Part shown: piece after piece, positions 1 to 6,952 of the stretch | Position numbering within the stretch: position 1 is the stretch's first letter | How the letters are laid out: every line of letters starts with the position of its first letter | NCBI GenBank assembly: GCA_022560555.1 | Contig: JADFSZ010000069.1 | Span: 1-8,647, forward strand | Length of the DNA stretch: 8,647 nt | Direction: 5' to 3' | Origin: PVC group bacterium | GTDB taxonomy: Bacteria; GCA-001730085; JADFSZ01 | Translations under genes and position numbers: made by a program | The notes under the pieces: model-generated | Told to the model about the DNA's origin: nothing | Databases searched by the model: none | The model's input: the letters and a program-made list of their open reading frames with translations, nothing else

Positions 1-35
1 TTAGCTGGCTTTCACTTGGAGCACTTAAAGGGCGG

Positions 36-587
36 ATGTCTTTTGCGAAGAATTTGTTTTCAAATCAATTTCATCGTAAAGACACACAAGCGTTTAGTAT
101 CCGCTCCGTTAACAATATGATGACCATCGTTGTCGTGGCTCTGGCGGGATTTTTGATTATGAATATTGCGACCGCGCTGATGAATATGGGAGGGGGAAGG
201 ATGTTTAAGGTGAAATCTGTTTCGGGCGGAACAACACTTGCGTATGACATCAAGGGGGGATTTGTTAAACCCTTGAACGGGATACTTTTGAAAATCCGCG
301 GTCGGGACATTTTTAAGATGGGGGAATTAAAGAAGTCTCAGACTCAGGAAGCCGTCGCGGAAGAACCTAAGGAAGATCCTCGCGCCAAAGCGTTAGAGGC
401 GGTCAGTCATCTCCGGCTCGTCGGGATATCCTGGTCAAGCGATCCCGACGCGATGATCGAAGACACAAAGGCTGTACGAACGTTTTTTGTCAAGACGGGC
501 CAAAAAATCGGGAAGGTGACCATCGAAGCTATTTTTAAGGATAAGGTTATTTTAGAAGTCCTAGGACAGGAAGTCGAGCTCAAATGA
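36..587 (+). CDS. GspC/PilP-like inner-membrane component of a type II secretion / type IV pilus system
   Basis: A bitopic inner-membrane protein expected to link the inner-membrane platform of a type II secretion or type IV pilus machine to the secretin encoded next to it. The 183 residues show a short basic cytoplasmic N-terminus, one membrane segment at about 28-50, a linker with the GRDIF motif at 89-93 (GspC-like proteins often carry such a motif after the linker) and a charged Glu/Lys stretch at 99-120. The C-terminal beta domain (about 125-182, LRLVGISW ... IEAIFKDKVILEVLGQEVEL) matches the homology-region pattern of GspC and PilP. The stop overlaps the secretin start by 4 nt (ATGA), suggesting translational coupling. 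The start is uncertain: AAGGG lies only 3 nt before the ATG, GGAG (18-21) is 14 nt away, and the frame is open from position 3 to the window edge. GspC and PilP cannot be told apart here. Confidence 0.72.
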   Translation: MSFAKNLFSNQFHRKDTQAFSIRSVNNMMTIVVVALAGFLIMNIATALMNMGGGRMFKVKSVSGGTTLAYDIKGGFVKPLNGILLKIRGRDIFKMGELKKSQTQEAVAEEPKEDPRAKALEAVSHLRLVGISWSSDPDAMIEDTKAVRTFFVKTGQKIGKVTIEAIFKDKVILEVLGQEVELK

Positions 588-2365
588 ACCGAACGCGGAC
601 ATATGTTTTTCTCTTGTTTTTATTTTCCTTTTTGGAATTCTGTTCCTTGGGAATGTCGCAAGATTTTTATGGTGATGAATTTGTTATGGATAATCCCATT
701 GATCAAGAAGAGGTGGCTGAAGAAATGCCTTTGGCCGGTATGGAGCAGGATATCACGCTTGATTTACGCAACATAGAGATAGTGGATGCTTTAAAATTTC
801 TAGCCACCAAGGCCGGGATTAACATTATCACTACCAAAAAAGTCAGCGGGCGGGTCTCTTTTATGGTGGAACATGTCAAAGTGAAAGATATTTTTGACTT
901 GATGTTGAGAAGCAATGAACTCGCGTACGCGAAACAGGGAAATATCTATAATGTAATGACAGAAGGTGAGTACAAGGTTCTTTTTGGAGAAAGATTTTCG
1001 GATATCAGACAGGTCAAAACATTCCGATTAAAATACGCGATCCCTGAGCAGGCCTTCACATTGCTCGATACATTAAAAAGCTCGATCGGACGTGTGCTTG
1101 TGGAGCCGGATTCCGGCACGGTTCTGATCATGGACACGCCGGAAAAAGTGATTGAAATCGAACGGGCTTTAGCGACACTGGAGCAGAGAAATCTTGTGAA
1201 AGTAATCAAGCTGAACTATGCCAACGCTAAAGATATTGAAGAGCAGTTAAAACCACATCTGGACGGCAAAAAAGTCGGAACCATTCGGTCGGATGAACGG
1301 TCGAATCAAGTGATCATTCAGGCCTTGCCGGGACGCATGCTCGAAATTGAAATGCTTATCGCTAAATTGGATGAAAAAACTAAACAAGTGTTGATCGATG
1401 CTAAAATCATTAAAATCGGTCTTTCGGAAACAAATGAACGCGGGATCGAATGGGACGGATTGTTTGAAATGGGCCGTCAGTACGGCCTCAATTATCTCGG
1501 GTCCACCCCGTTTGGAGCCATTCAGGCCGCCGGTGATGCATTTCGAACGCGCACAGACGCTTTTAACGATGGCGGTGCGCAAATCGGACAATTTCCTTCA
1601 AGCGGCTTCTCCAACAATTTTGGGGGCCAACAAATTAGACCCGGACAGATCCACGTCGGAATCGTTGATGAAAAGATCGATTTTGATGTGTTGATTAAGT
1701 TTTTGCAGACCATCGGAAACACGCAAATTCTTTCCAATCCAAAACTTGTTGTGACCAATAACCAGGAAGCCCGGATTCATGTCGGGGAACGTCAGGCGTA
1801 TATTACGTCTACCACAACGACCGGGCAATCAACGTCTACGGTTTCCGAAGAAGTGACATTTGTGGATGTGGGGATTCAATTATCCGTGATTCCCACCATC
1901 AACGATGAAGGTTTTATCACGCTTAAGGTGAAGCCTGAAATTTCCAGTGTGATTTCGACTCTGATCACTCCCAGCGGAAACCAAATCCCGATTATCGACA
2001 CATCTACGGCGGAAACAACGGTTATGGTAAAAAGCGGGGTAACCGTTGTGATCGGCGGATTAAGACGGGATGAAAAAACCGAAGTTACGGATCAAGTGCC
2101 TTTTCTGAGCAAGATTCCGTTTTTAGGATTTTTCTTTAAGCAAACCAAGGTTGTGGATCAGCGAACCGAACTTCTTGTGCTGTTGACGCCTTATATTATT
2201 GACGGTGAACATCTTATTTTAGGGGATCCGCGGGATTATGACTTCGGAGCCACCGGGGGGAAAAAATACGCCGAATATACGGCTATAACGGACGATAGTG
2301 ACTATGTAGGGCCTTTAGACAGGCCTGAAGATCGTATTAAGTCTTATCGGGAGTATTCGGAATAA
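584..2365 (+). CDS. Outer-membrane secretin of the GspD/PilQ family
   Basis: Forms the multimeric outer-membrane channel through which type II secretion substrates or a type IV pilus pass. The 593 residues start with a signal peptide (hydrophobic 8-24) and an acidic linker, followed by an STN/N0 domain (about 57-127), a first secretin N domain (about 144-200, VKTFRLKYAIPEQAF), and a second (about 205-264, VKVIKLNYANAKDIEEQL). The secretin core spans about 268-539, including QILSNPKLVVTNNQEARIHVG and the C-terminal signature VVIGGLRRDEKTEV ... VPFLSKIPFLGFFF ... TELLVLLTPYII. A Gly/Asn/Phe/Gln-rich insertion lies at about 320-355 and an acidic, Tyr/Asp-rich tail follows the core (541-593). AGGAA at 568-572 lies 11 nt before the ATG. 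The family call is secure. The upstream GspC/PilP-like gene supports a secretion or pilus role rather than a phage or type III secretin. GspD versus PilQ is unresolved. Confidence 0.93.
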   Translation: MNRTRTYVFLLFLFSFLEFCSLGMSQDFYGDEFVMDNPIDQEEVAEEMPLAGMEQDITLDLRNIEIVDALKFLATKAGINIITTKKVSGRVSFMVEHVKVKDIFDLMLRSNELAYAKQGNIYNVMTEGEYKVLFGERFSDIRQVKTFRLKYAIPEQAFTLLDTLKSSIGRVLVEPDSGTVLIMDTPEKVIEIERALATLEQRNLVKVIKLNYANAKDIEEQLKPHLDGKKVGTIRSDERSNQVIIQALPGRMLEIEMLIAKLDEKTKQVLIDAKIIKIGLSETNERGIEWDGLFEMGRQYGLNYLGSTPFGAIQAAGDAFRTRTDAFNDGGAQIGQFPSSGFSNNFGGQQIRPGQIHVGIVDEKIDFDVLIKFLQTIGNTQILSNPKLVVTNNQEARIHVGERQAYITSTTTTGQSTSTVSEEVTFVDVGIQLSVIPTINDEGFITLKVKPEISSVISTLITPSGNQIPIIDTSTAETTVMVKSGVTVVIGGLRRDEKTEVTDQVPFLSKIPFLGFFFKQTKVVDQRTELLVLLTPYIIDGEHLILGDPRDYDFGATGGKKYAEYTAITDDSDYVGPLDRPEDRIKSYREYSE

Positions 2366-2379
2366 AAGGGGAGTTTTTT

Positions 2380-3585
2380 ATGCGGAATAAAAAAGAAAAA
2401 ATGGGTATCATGATTTTAGGTCTATTGTTCTTACCTCTTGTGTTTTCCATGCTGCAAACTCACAGTCTCTTTGGCGAATGGGAATACACTGTTTTCGCTC
2501 AAAATGAAGGCCCGGATGGTGTCGAGCCTGACTCTGTCAGGGCCGCTCCTGAGTACAAAGATCTTATGAAAGAGAATATTACGCTCAAATCTGAGTACGC
2601 AGAACTGCAAAAAATTTACGCGGCCGTACAAGAAAGCGAAGAGTATGTCGCTCAATCGTCAAACATGACCCAACTTGTTACGGAAAACCAAAGCCTTAAG
2701 ACGCAGTTTGATGAACTCGTTGACAAGTACGAGAATCTGGAAAAAGACCGCAACAATATTTTGATTCAGACAAAGCGTTTATTGGAGGAAAAACGAGAAG
2801 TTCGCGATTTAGAAGCGGAACTCGCAAGCTTCAGACAAACCAATGAAAGTCTATTGTCCGCCCAAGAGGATGATCATATGCAGGACTTGAAATGGCAGGA
2901 TGAAATTAAAGAGCTGGAACGCGCGCAAGCCGAATTAACCAAGGAGAGAGATTATTATCAGGAATCGCTTGATAAGGTCAAGAAAGGGACCGCGATTAAA
3001 GAGCTTAAAGCAAAGTTAAAGACATTGGAAAAAGAGAGCCGAAAAACGATATCTTCGCTCGAAAAGGAGAAGAAGAATCTTTTTAAGGATTTTAAGCAAA
3101 CAAAATCTGAGTATCATAAAGTTCTGACCGCGAAAACAGACGCGAAATTAGCCGTCGAAGATTTGAAAGAAAAGCTTGACGATGCCTATAGAAGATTGGA
3201 AGACGCCGTGAATAAGAATATTGCTTTGGAAAAACATATTGAGAAAATTCCTGAGAAGTTTACCGAAATCGCGCGGCAAAATCAGACTCTTGTCAAAGAT
3301 ACGTCCGAGATGCATTACAATCTCGGGGTTTTTTACACTAAGAACCGGGAGTACAAGCGGGCCATTAAAGAATTTGAACAGACGATCGATATCATGCCGG
3401 ATGATGGCCATGCCCACTTTAATTTGGGATACATCTATGCTGAATATTTGGTAAATCGTCCGCAGGCCATCAAACATTTTCGTCAGTACTTGAGATTGGC
3501 AAAAAGCGGTGATGATGACGCGGATTGGGTCAAAAAATACTTGTTAATGTGGGAAACATACGAAGGAATTCCGGCCTCAAAGTAG
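2380..3585 (+). CDS. Exported coiled-coil protein with C-terminal TPR repeats
   Basis: Not a recognised named family. The 401 residues begin with a basic stretch and a hydrophobic segment (about 9-25), which is either a signal peptide with cleavage near VFA/QN at 40 or an uncleaved anchor. A long Lys/Glu/Gln-rich region follows (about 58-300) with heptad-like spacing of Leu and Ile, predicted to be coiled coil. Two TPR motifs close the protein: about 309-342 (MHYNLGVFYTKNREYKRAIKE) and about 343-377 (AHFNLGYIYAEYLVN..QAIKHFRQYL), the second with a short insertion. A strong ribosome site (AAAAGGGGAG, 2364-2373) sits 6 nt before the ATG, and only 14 nt separate it from the secretin stop, so the two are very likely co-expressed. 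TPR lipoproteins (PilF, PilW, Tgl) serve as secretin pilotins in some pilus systems, so a role in secretin assembly is possible but inferred from position only. No lipobox is seen. Confidence 0.8.
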   Translation: MRNKKEKMGIMILGLLFLPLVFSMLQTHSLFGEWEYTVFAQNEGPDGVEPDSVRAAPEYKDLMKENITLKSEYAELQKIYAAVQESEEYVAQSSNMTQLVTENQSLKTQFDELVDKYENLEKDRNNILIQTKRLLEEKREVRDLEAELASFRQTNESLLSAQEDDHMQDLKWQDEIKELERAQAELTKERDYYQESLDKVKKGTAIKELKAKLKTLEKESRKTISSLEKEKKNLFKDFKQTKSEYHKVLTAKTDAKLAVEDLKEKLDDAYRRLEDAVNKNIALEKHIEKIPEKFTEIARQNQTLVKDTSEMHYNLGVFYTKNREYKRAIKEFEQTIDIMPDDGHAHFNLGYIYAEYLVNRPQAIKHFRQYLRLAKSGDDDADWVKKYLLMWETYEGIPASK

Positions 3586-3662
3586 TTTCTCCGGCGGGAA
3601 AGTTATTAAAAAATCAGATTGAATATGAACCCATTCGCGTACGCTTTATATAAGAGTAACGT

Positions 3663-3668
3663 GAAAGG
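3663..3668 (+). promoter_or_regulatory. Shine-Dalgarno site deciding the start at 3679
   Basis: GAAAGG lies 10 nt before the ATG at 3679. A longer reading from TTG at 3619 (or GTG at 3661) is open, but it would put about 20 (or 6) non-hydrophobic residues ahead of a clean signal peptide, and no ribosome site precedes the TTG. The 3679 start is therefore preferred. Confidence 0.55.
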
Positions 3669-3678
3669 CTGTTTTTTT

Positions 3679-4236
3679 ATGCGTATAAAGCTTGTTTCGA
3701 TTGCCCTCGCTCTGTTCCTGCTCATCGCGGCATGGCCCCCTGAGGCCGATGCCATGAAGCGAAGAGAAAGAAAAGTCCGCTCAAAATCCTCCGGCAAGTC
3801 CTCTCTGGTTCTTCTTGTGACTCTTGAGAAAGATGAGGTTAAAAAAGGGGATTCGATTCAACTGAATTTTATTCTTAAGAACAAAGGGCCGGAAGACGTA
3901 ACCATCAATAAGCGCATGCATCTCAATTCTAAGGAAAGCCTTAAAAAATATCGCGAACTCTTTTTAGACGTTGTAGGACCATCGGGCGAAGAGCTGCCCT
4001 GTAAAGTAAATACTGAAAAAGGATATCCCAAAACAGATGAGTTTGTTCTCCTTGCCGCGGGCAAAGAGTATCCGGCGGACCGCCCCCGATATATCCAGCG
4101 TTTTTTTGATTTTGACAAGCCTGGTGTCTATAAAATCAAAGCCACTTATCACAATATGTATGGGAGCGAAATCGGTCTGAAAACGTTTACGGGAAAAATT
4201 GAATCTATTGTGCTGACTTTGACGGTTATTGAATAA
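3679..4236 (+). CDS. Exported Ig-like beta-sandwich protein of unknown function
   Basis: The 185-residue product starts with a textbook signal peptide (MRIKLVSIALALFLLIAAW, probable cleavage after ADA at residue 25), followed by a very basic stretch (27-40, MKRRERKVRSKSSGK). The rest (about 43-185) alternates short hydrophobic strands and polar turns. It contains the pattern LEKDEVKKGDSIQLNFILKN at 49-68 and RFFDFDKPGVYKIKATYHN at 141-159. This layout is typical of Ig-like or fibronectin-like domains with an amplitude like BsuPI-type inhibitors and other periplasmic beta sandwiches. A single Cys (108) is present in the mature part. It is 93 nt downstream of the TPR gene, the longest gap in the cluster, and one base before the PPIase start. 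I do not recognise a named family. A role as an envelope accessory protein or inhibitor-like binding module is only a guess from fold pattern and location. Confidence 0.72.
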   Translation: MRIKLVSIALALFLLIAAWPPEADAMKRRERKVRSKSSGKSSLVLLVTLEKDEVKKGDSIQLNFILKNKGPEDVTINKRMHLNSKESLKKYRELFLDVVGPSGEELPCKVNTEKGYPKTDEFVLLAAGKEYPADRPRYIQRFFDFDKPGVYKIKATYHNMYGSEIGLKTFTGKIESIVLTLTVIE

Positions 4237-4237
4237 A

Positions 4238-5782
4238 ATGAAAAAACGGTCGTTGGTATATACGTGTATTATTATGTCGCTGTTGTCCTGGGGGCCGGTG
4301 GGCTTAGCGTCTCTCGGAGCCGAGGACGCCCCGGATTTGAAAAAATATGCCGGTGAGGCCTTTGGAAAAAAAATCACGAACAGGGAATTTGCTTATCACT
4401 ATAGGACCGCGGCGATTTTCACCAGATCCGGCAAGGAAGATCGAACGGAGGAAGAAACCAGGGCGGAAGCGTGGCAGAATTATGTTTACCTGAAAGAGGC
4501 GAAAGAGATGGGATTTACCATTAGCCCCGAAGATCTGAAGAGCGAGCTTAAACGTCTTATGGCTCTGAAAAATGTTGAGTACGGTACGGAGAATTACCAT
4601 CAGATTGTACGTAATCAATTTCAGGAGAGCCCGGAAGATTTTGAAAGAAGGATCGAAGATCTTATGATTGTGAACCGGTTTTTAGCGGAAAAATCCAACC
4701 CCGATATTACGGTGACCGAGGCTGAAATGCTTCAAAAATTTCTCAATCAATACAACTCTTTTGAAAGTGAATACCTCCTCTTTGAAGACCGCGCCGAAGC
4801 GGAGGATTTCCATGCGAGGGTAAAAAAAAATCCCCGTCTATGGAAAGACACATGGGATGAAAAAAAGCCGCTCGGCCAAAAGGGGGGTTCCTGGATCAAT
4901 ATCATGAGTTTGGAGGCTTTGATTGATTTATGGAAGATCCCAAAAGACGATGCCTATCGGATCCTGAGTCATGAACCGGGCGAATTTATTGTTGCGAAAC
5001 TCATTTATGGGGATGTGGTGTTTCGCCTATTAAATACGCGCAAAGCTGATATGGAAAAGTATACGGAAAAAAAGCAGGATTACTACAAAGACATGCTTTT
5101 GGGTATAAAGAAACGTAAGCAGGTTCAGGGATACTTCGATGACCTTCTAGAGCGGGCCCAACACCGTGATTATTGGACAGAAAATGAAGAACAAAAAAAG
5201 CGTGAGCTATTGAAAACAAAAGATTTAATTGCCCTCGAAACGAACCATGGTATAATACACGTCAAATTATTTGTCGATGCGGCTCCTTTAGCCTGTGAAA
5301 ATTTTATCGGCCTCGTTGAAAAAGGGTATTTTGACGGGATCATCTTTCATCGTGTGATCAAAGGTTTTATGATCCAGAGCGGTGATCCAACGGGAACAGG
5401 CCGGGGGGGAGATTCTATTTGGGATATTCCTTTTATAAATGAGACGAGTGAGGACCTTTTGTTTGATCGGCCGGGCCTTTTAGCCATGGCGAATTCAGGA
5501 GCCAACACTAATAAGAGTCAGTTTTTTATCACGACAAGGAAAGCCCTTCATCTGAACGGCAGGCACACAATATTTGGTGAAGTCATCGCCGGGTATTCTG
5601 TGGTAAAAGAGATAGAGGGAGTTGAGACCGGTAAAAGTGACAAGCCGAAGGACGAGCAAGTCATTGTCAAAGCCTACATAGGCGATCTGTCAGAAGAGGC
5701 AGAGTTAAGGCTTGCCGGTGAAGAGGAATTTGAAAAAGCTGAAGAAGAGGAGGCGCTGACACATGATGAAAAAAATCAGTAA
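4238..5782 (+). CDS. Periplasmic SurA/PrsA-like chaperone fused to a cyclophilin-type peptidyl-prolyl isomerase
   Basis: Catalyses cis-trans isomerisation of proline bonds and probably chaperones exported proteins in the periplasm. From the ATG it has 514 residues: a signal peptide (about 1-27), a helical SurA_N-like region (about 40-155), a stretch resembling a degenerate parvulin domain (about 178-268, with GQKGGSW and LSHEPGEFIVAKLIYGDVVFRLL), a charged helix (about 275-310) and a complete cyclophilin domain (about 329-482). The cyclophilin has FHRVIKGFMIQSGD and LAMANSGANTNKSQFF. Aligned to human CypA, R372, F377, Q380, A418, F430, L439 and H443 match R55, F60, Q63, A101, F113, L122 and H126. 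The W121 position is His438, as often varies in bacterial cyclophilins. An acidic tail follows. An in-frame TTG at 4229 would overlap the previous gene. The ATG one base after its stop gives a better signal peptide and suggests reinitiation. Confidence 0.88.
   Translation: MKKRSLVYTCIIMSLLSWGPVGLASLGAEDAPDLKKYAGEAFGKKITNREFAYHYRTAAIFTRSGKEDRTEEETRAEAWQNYVYLKEAKEMGFTISPEDLKSELKRLMALKNVEYGTENYHQIVRNQFQESPEDFERRIEDLMIVNRFLAEKSNPDITVTEAEMLQKFLNQYNSFESEYLLFEDRAEAEDFHARVKKNPRLWKDTWDEKKPLGQKGGSWINIMSLEALIDLWKIPKDDAYRILSHEPGEFIVAKLIYGDVVFRLLNTRKADMEKYTEKKQDYYKDMLLGIKKRKQVQGYFDDLLERAQHRDYWTENEEQKKRELLKTKDLIALETNHGIIHVKLFVDAAPLACENFIGLVEKGYFDGIIFHRVIKGFMIQSGDPTGTGRGGDSIWDIPFINETSEDLLFDRPGLLAMANSGANTNKSQFFITTRKALHLNGRHTIFGEVIAGYSVVKEIEGVETGKSDKPKDEQVIVKAYIGDLSEEAELRLAGEEEFEKAEEEEALTHDEKNQ
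5747..5753 (+). promoter_or_regulatory. Strong Shine-Dalgarno inside the PPIase gene for the overlapping downstream start
   Basis: GAGGAGG within the last codons of the PPIase gene lies 9 nt before the ATG at 5763 and 12 nt before the adjacent ATG at 5766. It supports a 20-nt overlapping start for the next gene rather than a later one. Confidence 0.65.
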
Positions 5783-6485
5783 ATCGACCGGTTTCGTATT
5801 AACAATTCTATTTGGCTTGAACATGGCCGTTTCCGGCCTATATGCGGCCGAAAAAGAAGATGAGGCCGCAAAGGCTAAGAAAGCCGCGCAGGAAAAGAAG
5901 AGGGAAATGATCCAAGAGGCCAAAGATAGCTTTAATAATACGGATTGGGCCATTAAGCTGATTCCGACAGGAGAGGATAGAGAAAGCAGAAAGGAAGAAG
6001 AAGATATTCTGCATTTTTCCGGATACAAATTCAGGTCCGACAAATTGATTAATGAGACTTTTAAACCCACCAATTACACGGTCCGCCTTAAGGGTAAGGA
6101 TGGGTCCCGCGTCATATGGGAGACCATGCAAACGAGTGAAAGCAAAGGAGTCGCGTTTTGGCGGGGAGAGTTCCAAAAAGATGGTAGTGTGCAGGGTGTT
6201 CTCTCATGGCATGTGAGTGATGATGACAGGAGGGATTATTCTTTTTCAGGTGAAAAGACAGTCATTGTTGAAGAAGTGCCAACGGAAGAGCCTGCTGAGG
6301 GGTCTGAGTCCGGCGAAGAGCTTATCACTGAGTCTGTCGTTGAGGCTGGTACGGATGTTCCAGAGGTTGTAACAACTGAAGCCGAGGCCGAAGCAGCCAT
6401 AGAAGTAGAAGAAACCCCGGCCCCGAAAGAAGTTGAAAAGAAGGAGCCTGCTTCTAGAGAAAGGCGAGGTCGTAGAAAATATTGA
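5763..6485 (+). CDS. Exported protein of unknown family with acidic low-complexity tail and basic C-terminus
   Basis: I do not recognise this family. The 240 residues start with a signal peptide (basic MMKKISKST, hydrophobic 10-27, probable cleavage at YAA/EK near 29), then an Ala/Lys/Glu-rich helix (about 30-57). A compact region (about 58-166) looks like a beta domain: DWAIKLIP, DILHFSGYKFRS, NYTVRLKGKDG, VIWETMQTSESKGVAFWRGEF and VQGVLSWHVSDDDRRDYSFSG. The tryptophans and alternating strands suggest a small sandwich or barrel. A long acidic Glu/Val/Ala/Thr tail (about 168-222) then ends abruptly in a basic cluster (RERRGRRKY, 232-240). The gene overlaps the PPIase gene by 20 nt, with its ribosome site inside it, so the two are co-translated. 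It is the last gene of the cluster. The tail composition suggests a flexible linker, possibly binding a polyanion through the basic end; this is inference. Confidence 0.78.
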   Translation: MMKKISKSTGFVLTILFGLNMAVSGLYAAEKEDEAAKAKKAAQEKKREMIQEAKDSFNNTDWAIKLIPTGEDRESRKEEEDILHFSGYKFRSDKLINETFKPTNYTVRLKGKDGSRVIWETMQTSESKGVAFWRGEFQKDGSVQGVLSWHVSDDDRRDYSFSGEKTVIVEEVPTEEPAEGSESGEELITESVVEAGTDVPEVVTTEAEAEAAIEVEETPAPKEVEKKEPASRERRGRRKY

Positions 6486-6545
6486 TATGATGTATGATCA
6501 TGCTTGTTGTTAATTTTTAAGTCATTTACCATTAATAGTTTATTC

Positions 6546-6574
6546 TTGACATATTCACGCAACTTGCCTATATT
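6546..6574 (+). promoter_or_regulatory. Near-consensus sigma-70 promoter (P1) upstream of the repeat array
   Basis: TTGACA (6546-6551, six of six) and TATATT (6569-6574, five of six) are separated by 17 nt, the ideal spacing. The sequence upstream is AT-rich, as in strong promoters. Transcription would begin near 6581 and run straight into the palindromic repeats. The first 28 nt of such an RNA contain two AGGCCT blocks (6584-6589 and 6603-6608) that could pair with each other. The transcript would be either a stand-alone structured RNA or a leader of about 450 nt for the glycosyltransferase gene. Confidence 0.65.
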
Positions 6575-6611
6575 ATACGCGATAGGCCTGGGTCTTCTGA
6601 TAAGGCCTTAG

Positions 6612-6638
6612 TTTCCGATGAGTCAAGCTCATCGGAAA
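6612..6638 (+). repeat. Perfect 11-bp inverted repeat (hairpin 1)
   Basis: TTTCCGATGAG (6612-6622) and CTCATCGGAAA (6628-6638) are exact reverse complements around a 5-nt loop, TCAAG. The hairpin ends 2 nt before the conserved ATGCACGAGC block. No T run follows on either strand, so it does not look like an intrinsic terminator. Confidence 0.85.
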
Positions 6639-6699
6639 TAATGCACGAGCTACTTGGGCAGCCGGTTCGGGAGAAACTGCGCTTCTCAAACACCTAATG

Positions 6700-6724
6700 T
6701 TTAGAAGAGCCGAGCTCTTCTAAA
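6700..6724 (+). repeat. Perfect 11-bp inverted repeat (hairpin 2)
   Basis: TTTAGAAGAGC (6700-6710) and GCTCTTCTAAA (6714-6724) pair exactly around a 3-nt loop, CGA. It sits 3 nt before an ATGCACGAGC block, the same place as hairpin 1, with a different stem sequence. This is the pattern expected when pairing rather than sequence is kept. Confidence 0.85.
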
Positions 6725-6885
6725 ATTATGCACGAGCTTATCAGGTTCCAGGCTCATGTTGAAATCATGCACAAGCTTATTGGGCAACAATTTCGGGAGG
6801 ACGCCTGGATTTCCGATAAGCTGGCGCTTCTCGAAAACCATGCACGAGCTTGGTGGGTTCCAGGCTCGGGGGGACGCCTTATTCC

Positions 6886-6904
6886 CGATGAGACCAGCTC
6901 ATCG
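6886..6904 (+). repeat. Decayed copy of hairpin 1 (7-bp core stem)
   Basis: CGATGAG (6886-6892) and CTCATCG (6898-6904) pair around ACCAG. The outer part of the hairpin 1 stem is interrupted by two C-A mismatches, then resumes with T-A pairs. It again precedes the ATGCAC block (6911). A weaker equivalent (CGATAAGC with GCTTCTCG, 6813-6833) precedes the block at 6840. Confidence 0.7.
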
Positions 6905-6952
6905 AAAATAATGCACAAGCTTATTGGGCAACAAGTTCGGGAGGAACGCTGC

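Noticed and set aside
623-646. Lipobox at Cys20 of the secretin (LEFC)
   Set aside because: Positions -1 and -2 are Phe and Glu, which signal peptidase II does not normally accept; an ordinary signal peptide is more likely.
3586-3601. Possible terminator hairpin TTTCTCC/GGGAAA after the TPR gene
   Set aside because: The stem is short and needs a bulge, and it is followed by an A-rich rather than T-rich run.
3619-3652. Possible promoter in the 93-nt gap before 3679 (ATGAAC or TTGAAT with TATATA)
   Set aside because: The boxes match the consensus poorly (about 3 of 6 for the -35) or are spaced 22 nt apart. The gap may simply be an operon spacer.
6486-6545. Terminator after the 5763-6485 gene
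   Set aside because: Only an AT-rich near-palindrome around ATGATCAT and a short T run are present; there is no stable stem before the Ts.
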